From: Flavobacterium sp. Root420
Lineage (GTDB): Bacteria > Bacteroidota > Bacteroidia > Flavobacteriales > Flavobacteriaceae
Assembly: GCF_001427905.1 (NCBI RefSeq)
Contig: NZ_LMEF01000001.1
Coordinates: forward strand, 186,394-250,393
DNA: 64,000 nt
Direction: 5' to 3'
Shown here in pieces: positions 44,888-59,700 of this stretch. The notes beneath the pieces were generated by a model. That model had not been told where the DNA came from, made no database searches, and saw only the letters and a program-made list of their open reading frames with translations. The translations under genes were made by a program, and so were the position numbers. Within the stretch, counting starts at the first letter, position 1, and each line of letters starts with the position of its first letter.

Positions 44888-44902
<15 letters not shown>
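43991..44902 (+). CDS. Metallophosphatase domain of a split 5'-nucleotidase, Tat-type signal
   Basis: A 303-residue calcineurin-like phosphoesterase: ILHTNDVHSHID, DAGDIFQGTP, GNHDFDNG, LSHLGY and IGGHTHT hold the two-metal ligands. The N-terminus MKRREFIEKTAASTALLSL has a twin Arg followed by a hydrophobic stretch, suggesting Tat export. The usual C-terminal domain is supplied by the upstream gene. The stop overlaps the convergent membrane-protein gene by 15 nt. Confidence 0.9.
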
Positions 44903-47582
<2,680 letters not shown>

Positions 47583-47677
47583 TTAAAATGATGCGGATTG
47601 TAATGTTGAATAACTGAATATCAAAATTAGAATTATTTTGCTGAAAAACATCAAAAAACAAAAGTTTTAAAAAATCA

Positions 47678-47711
47678 AAAATCAAGTTGCAAAACGATGC
47701 AACTTGATTTT
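47678..47711 (-). terminator. Terminator of the adhesin operon
   Basis: Perfect 14-bp stem AAAATCAAGTTGCA/TGCAACTTGATTTT with a 6-nt loop, 110 nt beyond the OmpA gene stop. It separates the adhesin operon from ligA. Confidence 0.75.
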
Positions 47712-47821
47712 CTTCTTGTCCACTATTCTTAAAAAAGAATTAAACAAAACCAACTTCCAAATGGTTTTTTCGTTCTATACTTTCACTTTGATTATCAAAT
47801 AATTAGAGTTAAAACATAAAA

Positions 47822-49756
47822 CTATTTTTGAATAATGATAAAGTCAGAACGTCTATTTAACAAATGTTCATTTTCAGTGCATTTCACTCCGTTTTTACAT
47901 TTATTAATCAATCGGCTTTCCCCATAACCAATTGCGCTTTCAATTCGGGACGCATCAATATCCTGTGAAACAATATAATCTCTTGTTGACTTTGCTCTAT
48001 TATCTGAAAGTTTCAGATTGTAAGAATCTTTTCCACGGGAATCCGTATGTGACTCTATTTTAATTCTGATGTTTGGAAATTTCTTCATAATAAAAACCAC
48101 TTTTGTTAACTCTTCGATTGCAAGAGGTGTAATATCGTATTTATCGTAATCAAAGTAAATTGGGTTAACATCAACTTTTTCAACCCCTTTCTTCTTCACT
48201 ACTAAATCATCATAATTACTCAATTCGAAGTTAACATCTTTAATTTCACCTTCATTTTCGTTGGTAGTTTCAACGGTTTTCTCATCATTGCTATAATTTG
48301 GTTTCGCAGCAATCATTTTAACAACTTTTCCGCATGGAACTATTATCGCATATTTACCTTCATAATTCGTTTTTGTTTCACCAAGAACATCACTATAGGA
48401 ATTATATCCCATAATCGTTACATCAGCAAGAGGTAATTTTGTTTTACGATCTGTTGCCATACCAGAAATAGTCTGATTACAAACAGGTTTTCCTTTAGTG
48501 AAAAAATAAATATCATCATCACCTTTACCCCCTTCTCTATTCGAAGAAACATACCCATAATTATCGGCGCTATCAATTATAAAAGAAAAATCATCTTTGT
48601 TGCTATTTATTGGAGCTCCTAAATTTACAGGATCTGAGAAAGTTCCATCAGCTAATAATTTACTTTCGTAAACATCTAAATCTCCATAACCATAATGCCC
48701 ATCAGAAGAAAAATAAAGATTTCCGTTGTGAAAAAATGGGAAAAGATCATTTCCGATAGTGTTAATTTTTGGTCCCAGATTCACGGGAGAACTCATTGTT
48801 CCGTCAGCTGCGATTTTCACATAATACAAATCAGTTTCACCTATACCATTAGGCATGTCTGAAGCGAAGAAAAGCCATTGTCCGTCTTCACTCAAAGAAG
48901 GATGCCCAACGGAATAATCATTGCTGTCAAAGAAAACCTTTTGTGGATTTTCTAATTTATTATTCACAATATCACCTTTAACGATTTGAAAGTTATTCGT
49001 TTTGGTCTCATCGATAATTAATTTGTTCTTCTTAACGATGTTTGTCGAATAATAAATTGTTTTACCGGCAGCATCAAAAGAAGCCGTTGCTTCGTGATAT
49101 TTGGTCATTACATTGGGAAGGAATACTGTTTCGTTAAATAAACTTCCATCTGCAGGATTTCTTTCAGCAACATACAAATTTAAAAAAGGCTGATTGTTCC
49201 AGGTGTACAACTTTTCGCTGAACTTGGTAGTATCTCTTGCTGAAGTAAACACAATTCTATCTTGAAAAAAAGTAGCTCCAAAATCAGATTTACTCGTATT
49301 AATATCAAGATTTTTAACTGTGTACAGCGATTTCGCTTTAGATAAACTGTCTATTTTCGCTTTTTGAGCAACATAGCGATTCACTTCTTTTTGATCTCCT
49401 TTTTTCGTCAGATACTCTTTTGTCATTTTATCTGCTTCATCATAATCCATTACACCTTTTAGTGACTGGATATAGCGTAGATAGTAAATATCAGTTAAGT
49501 TATTGCCCTGAACTTCGTATAGTTTTTTGTACCATTTTAAAGCATTTCTGGCATCAGAAATAAAATAATACGAATCGGCAGCGTTTTTTAATGTTTGAGC
49601 TGTTGGACTTTTGATATTCTGTAAAATTTCTTCGTATGCTTTTGAAGCATCAGCGTAAGCATAATTTTTAAACAGAGCATCAGCCTTTTTCAAATTAGTC
49701 TGAGCAAAACTAAATGTAAAACTCAGAACTAAACTTAGGATATATAATTTTTTCAT
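47822..49756 (-). CDS. OmpA family protein with TPR and PD40 repeats
   Basis: A 644-residue envelope protein. In order: signal peptide (ending FSFAQ), TPR-like N-terminus (25-130), PD40/WD40-like beta-propeller (about 170-430; SEDGQWLFFASDMPNG), a CarboxypepD_reg-like insert (about 435-520), and a C-terminal OmpA peptidoglycan-binding domain (YFDYDKYDITPLA, ESHTDSRG, RAKSTRDYI). This architecture accompanies PorP/SprF proteins in T9SS-linked adhesin operons. It probably links the secretion complex to peptidoglycan. Confidence 0.9.
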   Translation of the reverse strand: MKKLYILSLVLSFTFSFAQTNLKKADALFKNYAYADASKAYEEILQNIKSPTAQTLKNAADSYYFISDARNALKWYKKLYEVQGNNLTDIYYLRYIQSLKGVMDYDEADKMTKEYLTKKGDQKEVNRYVAQKAKIDSLSKAKSLYTVKNLDINTSKSDFGATFFQDRIVFTSARDTTKFSEKLYTWNNQPFLNLYVAERNPADGSLFNETVFLPNVMTKYHEATASFDAAGKTIYYSTNIVKKNKLIIDETKTNNFQIVKGDIVNNKLENPQKVFFDSNDYSVGHPSLSEDGQWLFFASDMPNGIGETDLYYVKIAADGTMSSPVNLGPKINTIGNDLFPFFHNGNLYFSSDGHYGYGDLDVYESKLLADGTFSDPVNLGAPINSNKDDFSFIIDSADNYGYVSSNREGGKGDDDIYFFTKGKPVCNQTISGMATDRKTKLPLADVTIMGYNSYSDVLGETKTNYEGKYAIIVPCGKVVKMIAAKPNYSNDEKTVETTNENEGEIKDVNFELSNYDDLVVKKKGVEKVDVNPIYFDYDKYDITPLAIEELTKVVFIMKKFPNIRIKIESHTDSRGKDSYNLKLSDNRAKSTRDYIVSQDIDASRIESAIGYGESRLINKCKNGVKCTENEHLLNRRSDFIIIQK

Positions 49757-49767
49757 AGGTTTTACTT

Positions 49768-50700
49768 TTAAAAGAATCGAGGAGATTTAATTTTACTTTC
49801 GCTTTTGTTAAACTGATATCGCAAGATGATTTCGTGCGAGCCATCGTTGTATTTATTCAGATCGCTAACGGTATAATCAAAAGCGTACCCGATATAAAAA
49901 CTTTTAGATATTTGAAAACCTGCAAGGATGCTTATAGAATCATCGGTTCTGTAAGAACCACCTATCACAAATTTCTCGGCAATCATAAAATTCGCAGAAA
50001 TATCAGCAGTAATTGGAGCTCCGGTTACTGCTTTTACTAAAAATGCGGGTTTGAATTTTAAATTTGGATTCAAATCAAAAACATAACCTCCCATTAAATA
50101 ATAATGCAAACGGTCGTAGTCAATCGATTCCTGAACATCATCGTAATAAGTACTTTGAATAAAACTCGGAACTGAAAGCCCTAAATACCATTTATCAGTA
50201 TAATAATAAATCCCTGCTCCAACGGCTAATTTTGCCTGATTATCTATGTTCTGATTTAACAAAACATCATTGGGATCGTAATATCTCCCTTTTGACCAAT
50301 CCACATTTAGCATTCTCATACCTGCTTTTAGACCAAAAGCTAACCTTTTTTCATATCCTAAAGGAATTGAATAAGAAAAGTTTCCGTCAAGATACAGTTC
50401 ATTTGAAGGACCAATTTTGTCATTGACAACACTAAGTCCCAAACCCACGTTCTCATTACGAAGTGGTGAATGAATAGAAAACGATTGTGTTTCTGGCGCT
50501 CCATCAATTCCTATCCATTGAGAGCGATACAAAAGTGCTGCTTCTAAATTGCCGGTAGACCCAGCATAAGCTGGATTTACCGCCATAGTGTTGTACATAT
50601 ATTGCGTGTACTCCGGATCTTGTTGTGCACTGACACAAACCGAGATAAAAGAACATATTAAGATGAAATATGTTTCTAATGATTTTATATATAGTTTCAT
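49768..50700 (-). CDS. PorP/SprF family T9SS membrane protein
   Basis: A 310-residue outer membrane protein with a signal peptide (ending CVSAQQ) and the family N-terminus DPEYTQYMYNTMAVNPAYAGS. SprF-type proteins are required for export of their partner SprB-like adhesin by the T9SS in Flavobacterium johnsoniae. Here the adhesin is the gene immediately upstream (47 nt) and the OmpA protein follows after 11 nt, so the trio is a single operon. Confidence 0.93.
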   Translation of the reverse strand: MKLYIKSLETYFILICSFISVCVSAQQDPEYTQYMYNTMAVNPAYAGSTGNLEAALLYRSQWIGIDGAPETQSFSIHSPLRNENVGLGLSVVNDKIGPSNELYLDGNFSYSIPLGYEKRLAFGLKAGMRMLNVDWSKGRYYDPNDVLLNQNIDNQAKLAVGAGIYYYTDKWYLGLSVPSFIQSTYYDDVQESIDYDRLHYYLMGGYVFDLNPNLKFKPAFLVKAVTGAPITADISANFMIAEKFVIGGSYRTDDSISILAGFQISKSFYIGYAFDYTVSDLNKYNDGSHEIILRYQFNKSESKIKSPRFF

Positions 50701-50747
50701 AGCGATACTTATTTAGTTTAATTAATTAGATGATTAATACAGTTTGC

Positions 50748-53700
50748 TTATCTCATTACAGATAACCATCCTTTTTTAACCGTTCCGTCTCCAATGTCTA
50801 TCACATAAAAATAAGTACCTGTTGGCAACATATCTCCTCTATTTATAACTCCAGATACATTGGCAGTTCCGTTCCAATCATTTTCATAATGTTGTTTGCT
50901 GTAAACTAATGATCCATATCTGTTATAAACTTTTAACTCATTATTTGGATACGATTCTATACAGTCAATTCTGAAAAGATCATTTGCTCCGTCATTATTT
51001 GGAGTAAACTCATTATAAACTGTCAAACAAATTGGAACTACAGAAACTGAAGCTGAATTGTTTGCTGCATCAACATCTAAAGGAGTTGAAATTTCAACAG
51101 TTGCAACACTTAGGTAATCACCACCTGGTAATACTTCTGCAACAATAGTAAGCGTAACACTTTGACCAGCATTTAAAGTTGGAATTGTCCAAAGTGACGT
51201 TGCCGGATCATAGGTCCCTGCAGTTGTATTGGTACTTACCAAATTATAACCGCTCGGTAGTAAATCACTAACTACTGTGTTTATAAAATTACCTTGTCCG
51301 ACATTATTAACCGTTACTGTAAATGTTATCTGTTCTCCAAAATTTGGAGTCGGATTACTCACTGTATTGGTAATTGTTAAATCAGAACAAGTAGCAACTA
51401 TAACGTTCAATGTTTTAGTGGTAGTTTCGTCACAATTATTTATGTAAGTAACTGTAACTTTACCTGGTCCGATATCAGACCATGAAATAGTCGCAGAACC
51501 ATCGGCGGTTCCTCCGCCAGAAGTAATTGTTCCGTTTGTAACTGACCATACATAGTTTGATTTTCCGTTTGCGATCGAATAAGTTACTCCCTGAAAAACA
51601 CATGGAGTATCATCTGTAGTCGCAAGTTGTACCAAAGCATCGTTTTCGAAATTAATTGTTATTCCTAATCTTGTAGCACTTTCGCAGCCATTTGTAGTAT
51701 TGTTAAGAGCACCTGCATAATAAGTTCCCGCTGTAAGCTGCGTATTTGCTGCTAATGGTGTTCCGCCAGTTGCTGAAGAATACCATACTACATTTGTTTC
51801 ATTTACCAATATATTAGCAAGAGTTGGTAATTTTGACAAGCAGAATGTTTGTGTTGTTCTTGGTGTTGTTATAACACCCGGAGTATTCACATTCACTAAA
51901 ACTGCCAATCTTACTGGGTTCTCACAACCAATTGTACTTGAGACAGCTCCGTAGTACGTTCCTGTAACCAAAGCTGTTGTTGCTGGTAATGCTGTTCCGC
52001 CTGTTGCTGTGCTATACCAAACTACATTTGTTTGATTAACCTGAACATTAGCAACTGTTGGTGCATTTACCGAACAGAAGTTTTGAGTTGCATTATTTGT
52101 AGTTGGAGTTGCAGCAGGATTGTTTATGTTCACTGTTACTTGTAAACGAACAGTGCTTTCACAACCTGTTACAGGATCTTTAATAGCTCCGTAATAAATT
52201 CCGTTTGTTAAGGCTGTTGTTGATGCAAGCGCTGTTCCGCCAGTTAATGTGCTATACCAAACTACATTTGCCTCATTTACCTGAATACTTGCAACTGTTG
52301 GTACACTAGTAATACAGAAACTTTGAGAAGCATTTGTTGTTGTAGGTGTTGCCGGATTAGTTAAGTTAATAGTAACTTGTAATCTGATGGCACTTTCACA
52401 ATTTGTTACCGGATCTAAAATAGCCCCGTAATAAATACCATTTGCTAAAGCTGTTGTTACCGGAATTGCCGTTCCTCCTGTTTGAGTGCTAAACCAAATT
52501 ACATTTGCTTCATTCACTTGGATATTAGCAATTGTTTGCGTATTAATTAAACAGAAATCTTGTGTATTATCTGCTGTAGTTGGCGTTCCCGGATCAGTTA
52601 CATTGATTGTAACTTGTAGACGAATAGTGCTTTCACAACCTGTTACAGGATCTTTTATAGCTCCATAATAAACTCCAGTTGTTAAAGGAGTTGTTGCAGC
52701 TAATGCAGTTCCACCTGTTTGAGTGCTGTACCAAACTACATTTGCTTCATTCACCTGAATATTAGCAACTGTTCGCGCATTTACCAAACAGAAATCTTGT
52801 GTATTATCTGCTGTAGTTGGTGTCAATGGATCACTGATAGTAATTGTTACCTGCAATCTTGTAGTGCTTTGACAACCGGTTACCGGATCTAAAATAGCAC
52901 CATAATAAATACCATTTACTAAAGCTGTAGTTACTGGAATTACTGTTCCCCCTGTTTGAGTGCTGTACCAAACTACATTTGCTTCATTAACCTGAATATT
53001 AGCAACTGTTGGCGCATTTACCAAACAGAAATTTTGTGTATTATCTGCTGTCGTTGGCGTTCCCGGATCAGTTACACTAATCGCAATAGCTAATCTAACA
53101 TTACTCTCACAAGTAGTTGTTGGATCTTTTATAGCTGCATAATATGTGCCGGTTGTAAGTGCTGTTGTTGAAGAGATTAGGTTCCCTCCTGTCAAAGCAT
53201 CATACCAAACAATATTGGCAGCAATCGCAGGACTTACATTGATCGTTGCAAAAGTTGGTGTGTTAATCAAACAGAATTCCTGAGTTGTGTCTGCAATTAC
53301 TGGTGTTCCAGGATCAGTCACACTAATCGCAATAGCCAATCTAACATTACTCTCACAAGTAGTTGTCGGATCTTTTATCGCAGCATAATAAGTACCTGTA
53401 GTAAGTGCTGTTGTGGATGGAATTAAATTTCCACCAGTTAATGCATCGTACCAAACGATATTTGTAGCTGGACTCACATTGATAGTTGCAAAAGTTGGTG
53501 CATTTACCAAACAGAATTCCTGTGCAGTATCTGTAATTACTGGTGTTCCAGGATCAGTTACGCTAATCGCAATGGCTAATCTTACATTACTCTCACAAGT
53601 AGTTGCTGGATCTTTTATCGCTGCATAATAAGTACCTGTAGTAAGTGCTGTTGTGGATGGAATCAAATTTCCTCCGGTCAAGGCATCATACCAAACGATA

Positions 53701-56700
53701 TTGGCAGCAACCGCCGGACTTACATTGATAGTTGCAAAAGTTGGCGCATTTACCAAACAGAATTCCTGAGCAGTATCTGTAATCACTGGTGTACCAGGAT
53801 CAGTTACGCTAATAGCAATAGCTAGTCTTACTGCGCTTTCACAATTTGTAATTGGATCTTTTATTGCGGCATAATAAGTGCCTGTTGTAAGTGCTGTTGT
53901 AGAGGCAATCAAGTTTCCTCCGATCAAAGCATCATACCAAACGATATTGGCAGCAACCGCTGGACTTACATTAATAGTTGCAAAAGTTGGCGCATTTACC
54001 AAACAGAATTCCTGAGCAGTATCTGTAATTACCGGTGTTCCGGGATCAGTTATAATTACTGTAGCAGTTTGAAGTGTACCTGCAATATTTTCACAAGTTG
54101 TATCACTTGAAACCCCAACATAATACGAAATAGGGCTCATTGCAAGTGTTATACCTGTTGCTGTTAAAACCCCTAAAGGACTAATTGTATAAGTTACCCC
54201 ACCAATAGTTGATCCATTTGTAATAGGTTGTGTTTTATTAGCATCCAGATACCAATAGAATATTGTATTTGTTAATAAACTTGCTGTTGGTGTTAAGATT
54301 ACAGGGAGATCATGACAAATAGATACATCAGAAACTGAAAGATCGTTTTGATCTGAAGGTCTTAATATGGTGAATGTAATTTGTTTTCTATCTGCTTCTG
54401 CAGTTTCACAATAATTATCTCCACTAACACCTACAAAATAAGTATAGGTCCCCGGAATTAAACCATTTACAATTAATTGATTGGTAATTTCACCTGCAAT
54501 TAATTGACTAGTTGTTCCATTAAAACTATACCAGTGATAAACAGGGTTCGTTATGGCAGGAGTTCCGGTTAAAACTGTCGCTAAAGTAACGGTACCTGTT
54601 GGTGTACAAATTGTAGTTGTTGTACCTCCATTTAAAGTAATATTAGCTAAAGCACTAACAGGGCTTGAAGATCTTACTTCAATAGTTACTTCTCCTCTTG
54701 CAAATGATTCACAACCGTAACGTACTGGCTGTACATAATATTTATAGATTCCTGCTGGTAATGTAGACGGAACAGTATAAGTAATACCACTTGCCACGAC
54801 TGTTCCTCCTGTAGGCGCATTGTACCAAAGATATGTCGAGCAAGCCTCTTCTGGTATTTGAAGCGTAACATCTGTTCCCGGACAAACCGTAACTTTGTTA
54901 TCAGGATCTCCACCTATAACTGAGGTATTTGCTACTCGCTCAATAGTATGAACTCTTAAAAACTCTAATACACCTGCAACTCCACCAAAACGAATTCTAA
55001 CGCGATCGTATGATTCTGTTGGCGAAGATACCAGAGCCACTGCCATGGTATTTCCTGGCAATAATCTTAAACTCAAGGATGTACTTGTATTTTGAATTGG
55101 TGCTCCAACAGCAACGTTACCCAAATAACGTTGAATAGTGAAACCAGTAAGTAAATTAACATTTAAAAGTACAGCTGGTTTAGAAATAACAATTCTTAGA
55201 GTATCACTTACAATAGATGGGGTTTTGAAATCTACCATTAAATCTGCTGCTGCAAGTGCACCTACACCACTGTACATTGTTGCGAAAGTTGTTAGATCAT
55301 TATCAGCAATATTCCATGCATCACTTACTCCTACGGTTGCGGTTAGTGCTCCTATAGGAAGTCCTAAATCGGTAGCTCCATAAAATATATCCTGAATATC
55401 ACCAGGTGTACAAGCTACAGTTGCAACTGATCTCTCATAATAAGCATCAAACACTTTGGTATTTTGTGCCACACTTACAAGGGATGCTGATTGAATTCTG
55501 ATTCCATCATAATCTTGTGGTCCTGCAGCATTTGCCGGAACAAAAGTGAATTCATATGTATTATCTCCTGATAATAAATTTAATAATGATCCTGAAACAG
55601 ATTGCATAGTTCCAATATCAATACCGGCCTTAGTACCAATTACTGATAAATTTTGTCCTACAGCTACTCCACTGTTTTCAGATCCCAGCTTAATAGTTAC
55701 CGGAGTTCCTTTTACAATATTCGCTGGCCATGTTAAATTCTGCCATGTTGTACCAATTCCTAAAAGTCCAATACCTGTTGCAATAGTCGAATAGGTTTGT
55801 GGATTTCCATCAATCGCGTTGGTTGCATTAATTACACTACCTGTAATAATTGAACCAGATGATTGGCCATTAGCATAAACGCGTTCAGTTAAGGATTGAC
55901 AATCATTAGGATTTCTAACATTTATAGAAAGTGTTCCGGTTCTGGAACAAGTTCCTAAAGTAGCTACTACTGTGTATGTGTAGATACCAGGGGTATTAAG
56001 TGCCCCGGTAGTAAATGATGGTGAACCTGTAAGTGCATTTCCCTGAGGGTCATACCATACTATAGTACCATTTGATGTCGCATTTAGTGTTACATCAGTT
56101 CCAACTGGCACTGATTGTGCGGGATCTACGGTCAAAGTTGGTAATTGATTAATAGTCACATTTATGGTCGCTATTGCTGATGGACAATTCGATCCTGTAG
56201 CCTGAGCCTGAACTGAATAAAGACCACTAGTCGTTATATTGGCCGCTGCTTCTGCCGTAATTACCGCATTTGACGGATTAAAGAAAGTATATGTATTCGC
56301 GGCAGTATCAAAACCTGTAATAGCATCTGCTAAATTAGCACTTCCACAACCTACTAAAGGTGTACCGATTACGACTAAAGGTGTAACTGTTGGAAAATTA
56401 ACTATTACTTCTTTTAATGTTCCGTTTATGTTTTCACAGGTACCTCCGTTAAGTACTGAAACATAATAAGCATAAGGAGCATTCAAAGCATTAAGTCCGC
56501 TAATAGTTAGTGCTCCTGTTGTACCGTCTTTAACATAAGTTACGCCAGCTATAGTTCCTGTAGTAATTTCTTGTGTTTTATTTTGATCTGTATAATATTT
56601 AAAAGTAGCCCCAGCTAAAGCAGAGGTTGGAGTCAATACAATGCCTCCGGCACAAGAAGCTGTCAAAGGACTTGCAATTGTAATATCCGTAGCTGTTGGA

Positions 56701-59700
56701 ATAGATAATACATTAACCGTAACTGGCTGACGAATACTATTAACACAAGTCCCTCCGCGTGTTGCCTCTAAATAATAAGTTGTAGTTGCATTTAATGGAA
56801 GAGTTGGACTAACAGCTACTAAGCTTCCCCCAGTTGGAGCATCATACCATGTAAATGTTTCTGTTCCTGTTGAAGAAGCGGCTAATGTTGCCGTTTGTCC
56901 TGCACAAATTGGTGTACCTGCTCCCGTTATTGTTGCATTTGGAAATCTATAAGAAGCTCCATAAATATTTAAAGTCGTCACTAAAGTAGCGAGTCCTCCT
57001 CCTATACGAATTTCAAGTTTGTTAAATGCCGCTGTCGCAGTAAAACTAGCTCTAAATTTATTTCCTGATAATAACTGTAAGCTTAACAAATTATTAGTTA
57101 GCAAAAATCTGTCATTATTATAAGTTACTCCATTATAGGTTGCGAAACTAATTCCTCCTCCTAATAAAGAAACATCAGCAAGTCCTCCTGGTAATTCTAA
57201 TTCAACATCTATAATATCTCCTGCCTGACCTGGAGTTGGAAAAGTTAATTGCTGCTGTATAAATGCGCCAGCTAATGCAACAGGAGTAAAAAGGGTTGCG
57301 GCTGTATTTATATTTCCATCAACAGAATCACCATCATTGGTAGAGGTACAACCCACACATAACAAACCATTAGTAGATGTTGCCTGAAAATTTGGTTGTA
57401 AACAAGCACTAACCGTATTAATTACTGTTACATTAATTACAGCTCTTGAACTACTTGCGCAATTTGATACTAAATCTGTTGCTTCAACATAAAAAGTTTT
57501 ATTTGCAGTTAATACAGGTGTTGGTGTATAAGTACTACTGCCAGTAGCCTGCAAAATAGTTCCTCCTGTTGGAGCATCATACCATGTATAGGCTAATCCA
57601 GAATTACTTACAACTGCCAACATCACACTCTGACCTGACTGAATAATTACATTTGAAGATACAGGAACAGGTGCCGCAGGTCGTGGATTTACATTTACAC
57701 TTACCGGTGTACGCGACGCACTAAGACAACTTCCAATTACAGCCTCAACATGATAAGTTGTAGAAGCAGTTAGCGTTGGTGTTGAAAAAGAGGTACCTGT
57801 AAACACTAAGTTTCCGCCTGAAGCAGCGTCATACCAATTATAATTGGTACCTACAACTGGGGACTGTATAGTTATCGTTGTTGCATCTCCATCACATATA
57901 TTTAAAGGAGAAGCGACAACTGATGCTGGGGCTACCGGATTGTTGACGGTAACAAGGACTGGATTTCTTTCGCTATTCACACAACCATTACGAGTAACTT
58001 CTACATAATAAGTTGTGTTAGCAGTCAACGCTGGAGTTGTGTAAGCTGCCGTACTAGCTAATAAATTTCCTCCTGTTAATGCATCATACCATTTTATAGT
58101 TTCTCCTAAAGAGGTATCGGCCGTTAATATTGTTGTAAGCCCTCCACAAATAGTTGTGTTACCTGTTATAGTAGGGGCTTTATATCTGTAAGTTGCCTGA
58201 AAAATATCTACAGTTGTCAAAAGTGTTGCTAAGCCTCCTAATCGAATTTCGACACGATCAAAATTTGCTCCTGCAACCACGCTCGCTCTAAAACGATTAC
58301 CCGATAATAATTGCAAAGTTATTAGCGGATTATTAACCGATATTCTGTCATTATTATAAGTTGCTCCATTATAAGTTGCCAAACTAAGGGCACCTAATAA
58401 TTGAACATCTGCAAGTCCTCCTGGTAATTCTAATTCTACATCAACAATATCACCTGCTTTGCCAGGATTATTAAATTGTAAGGTTTGTTGAATCCATCCA
58501 TTTATTAAGCCAACAGGAATGGTTAGTCTTGCTGCTGTTGCAGGGTTTCCGTCAACGGAGTTATTAGGGTTTGTACTACTACATAATAAGCATAAACCAT
58601 TTTGAACTGTTTGTTGACTGCCTGCTTCTAAACAACCTCCTAAAACCGTTGGTATAACTGTTACGGTGACAGGAGCTCTCGTTGCACTTACACAGTTTCC
58701 TACTGCACTCTTAGCCTCAATATAATAAGTTTTTGTAGCTGTTAAAATCGGAGTTGTATAAGTTGATGTATTTGTAGCAAGTGCTGTTCCTCCTGTTGCA
58801 ACATCATACCAGTTTAATGTAACTCCTGCCTGAGAAGTTTCGGCACTTAATATGGCATTTTGCCCGGATTGAATAGTAACACTTTGCGTTAAAACCGTTG
58901 GTGCAGCTGGAACAGCATTCGAAGTTACATCGACCTGAGTTCGTGTAGGACTTAAACAGCTTCCTATTACAGCCTCAACATAAAAACTAGTTGTTCCTAA
59001 AGGCACTGTCGGTGAATAAGTTGTTCCTGAAGCTAAAACTGTACCTCCCGCTCCTACATTATACCAATTATAAGTAGTTCCCGGAATTGGGTTAATTAAG
59101 GATAAAGTTGTTTGTTGTGTAGCACCATTAGAACATACTGCAGTTCCAGAAGAACTAATCGCAGGTGCAACTGGGTTTGAAACATTAACAACAACAGGTA
59201 CACGATCATTACCCTCACATCCTCCTGCTCGTTCTACGCCTATATAATATGTAGTTCCTGCAGTTAAGTTTGGAGTAGTATAAGAATTCCCTGTTGCTAA
59301 AGCCGTTGTAGCACTCGTTGAACTATACCAGGCTAAAGATGTTCCCGCCACTGGCGTAGCTGTTAATGTTGCTGATGCTCCTGAGCAAATTGTTTGATTT
59401 AAACCTCCTGTCACAGTTGGTTTTGCAAAATCCAAACGAACATCATAAATTCTTAAGTTTACAAGGAGACTCAAAAGACCTCCTACCTGAATTTGAACTT
59501 CATTGGCATCACCCGGTACAGTGTATCTGGCTTCTCCAATGGCGTTTCCTGAAAGCAAATTTAGATTCAAAAGTGGACTATTTAGTGCCACTCTTGGACC
59601 TACGTCTGTTCCCGAAAGTTTAGTTTGAATAGAGACATTGGACAACAATCCAACATTCAACAAACCATTTCCTGTACCTAAATACAGTACAATTTGATCT

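Noticed and set aside
51640..54045. CRISPR array
   Set aside because: The regular 240-nt period is in frame and coding, with no short repeat-spacer pattern.
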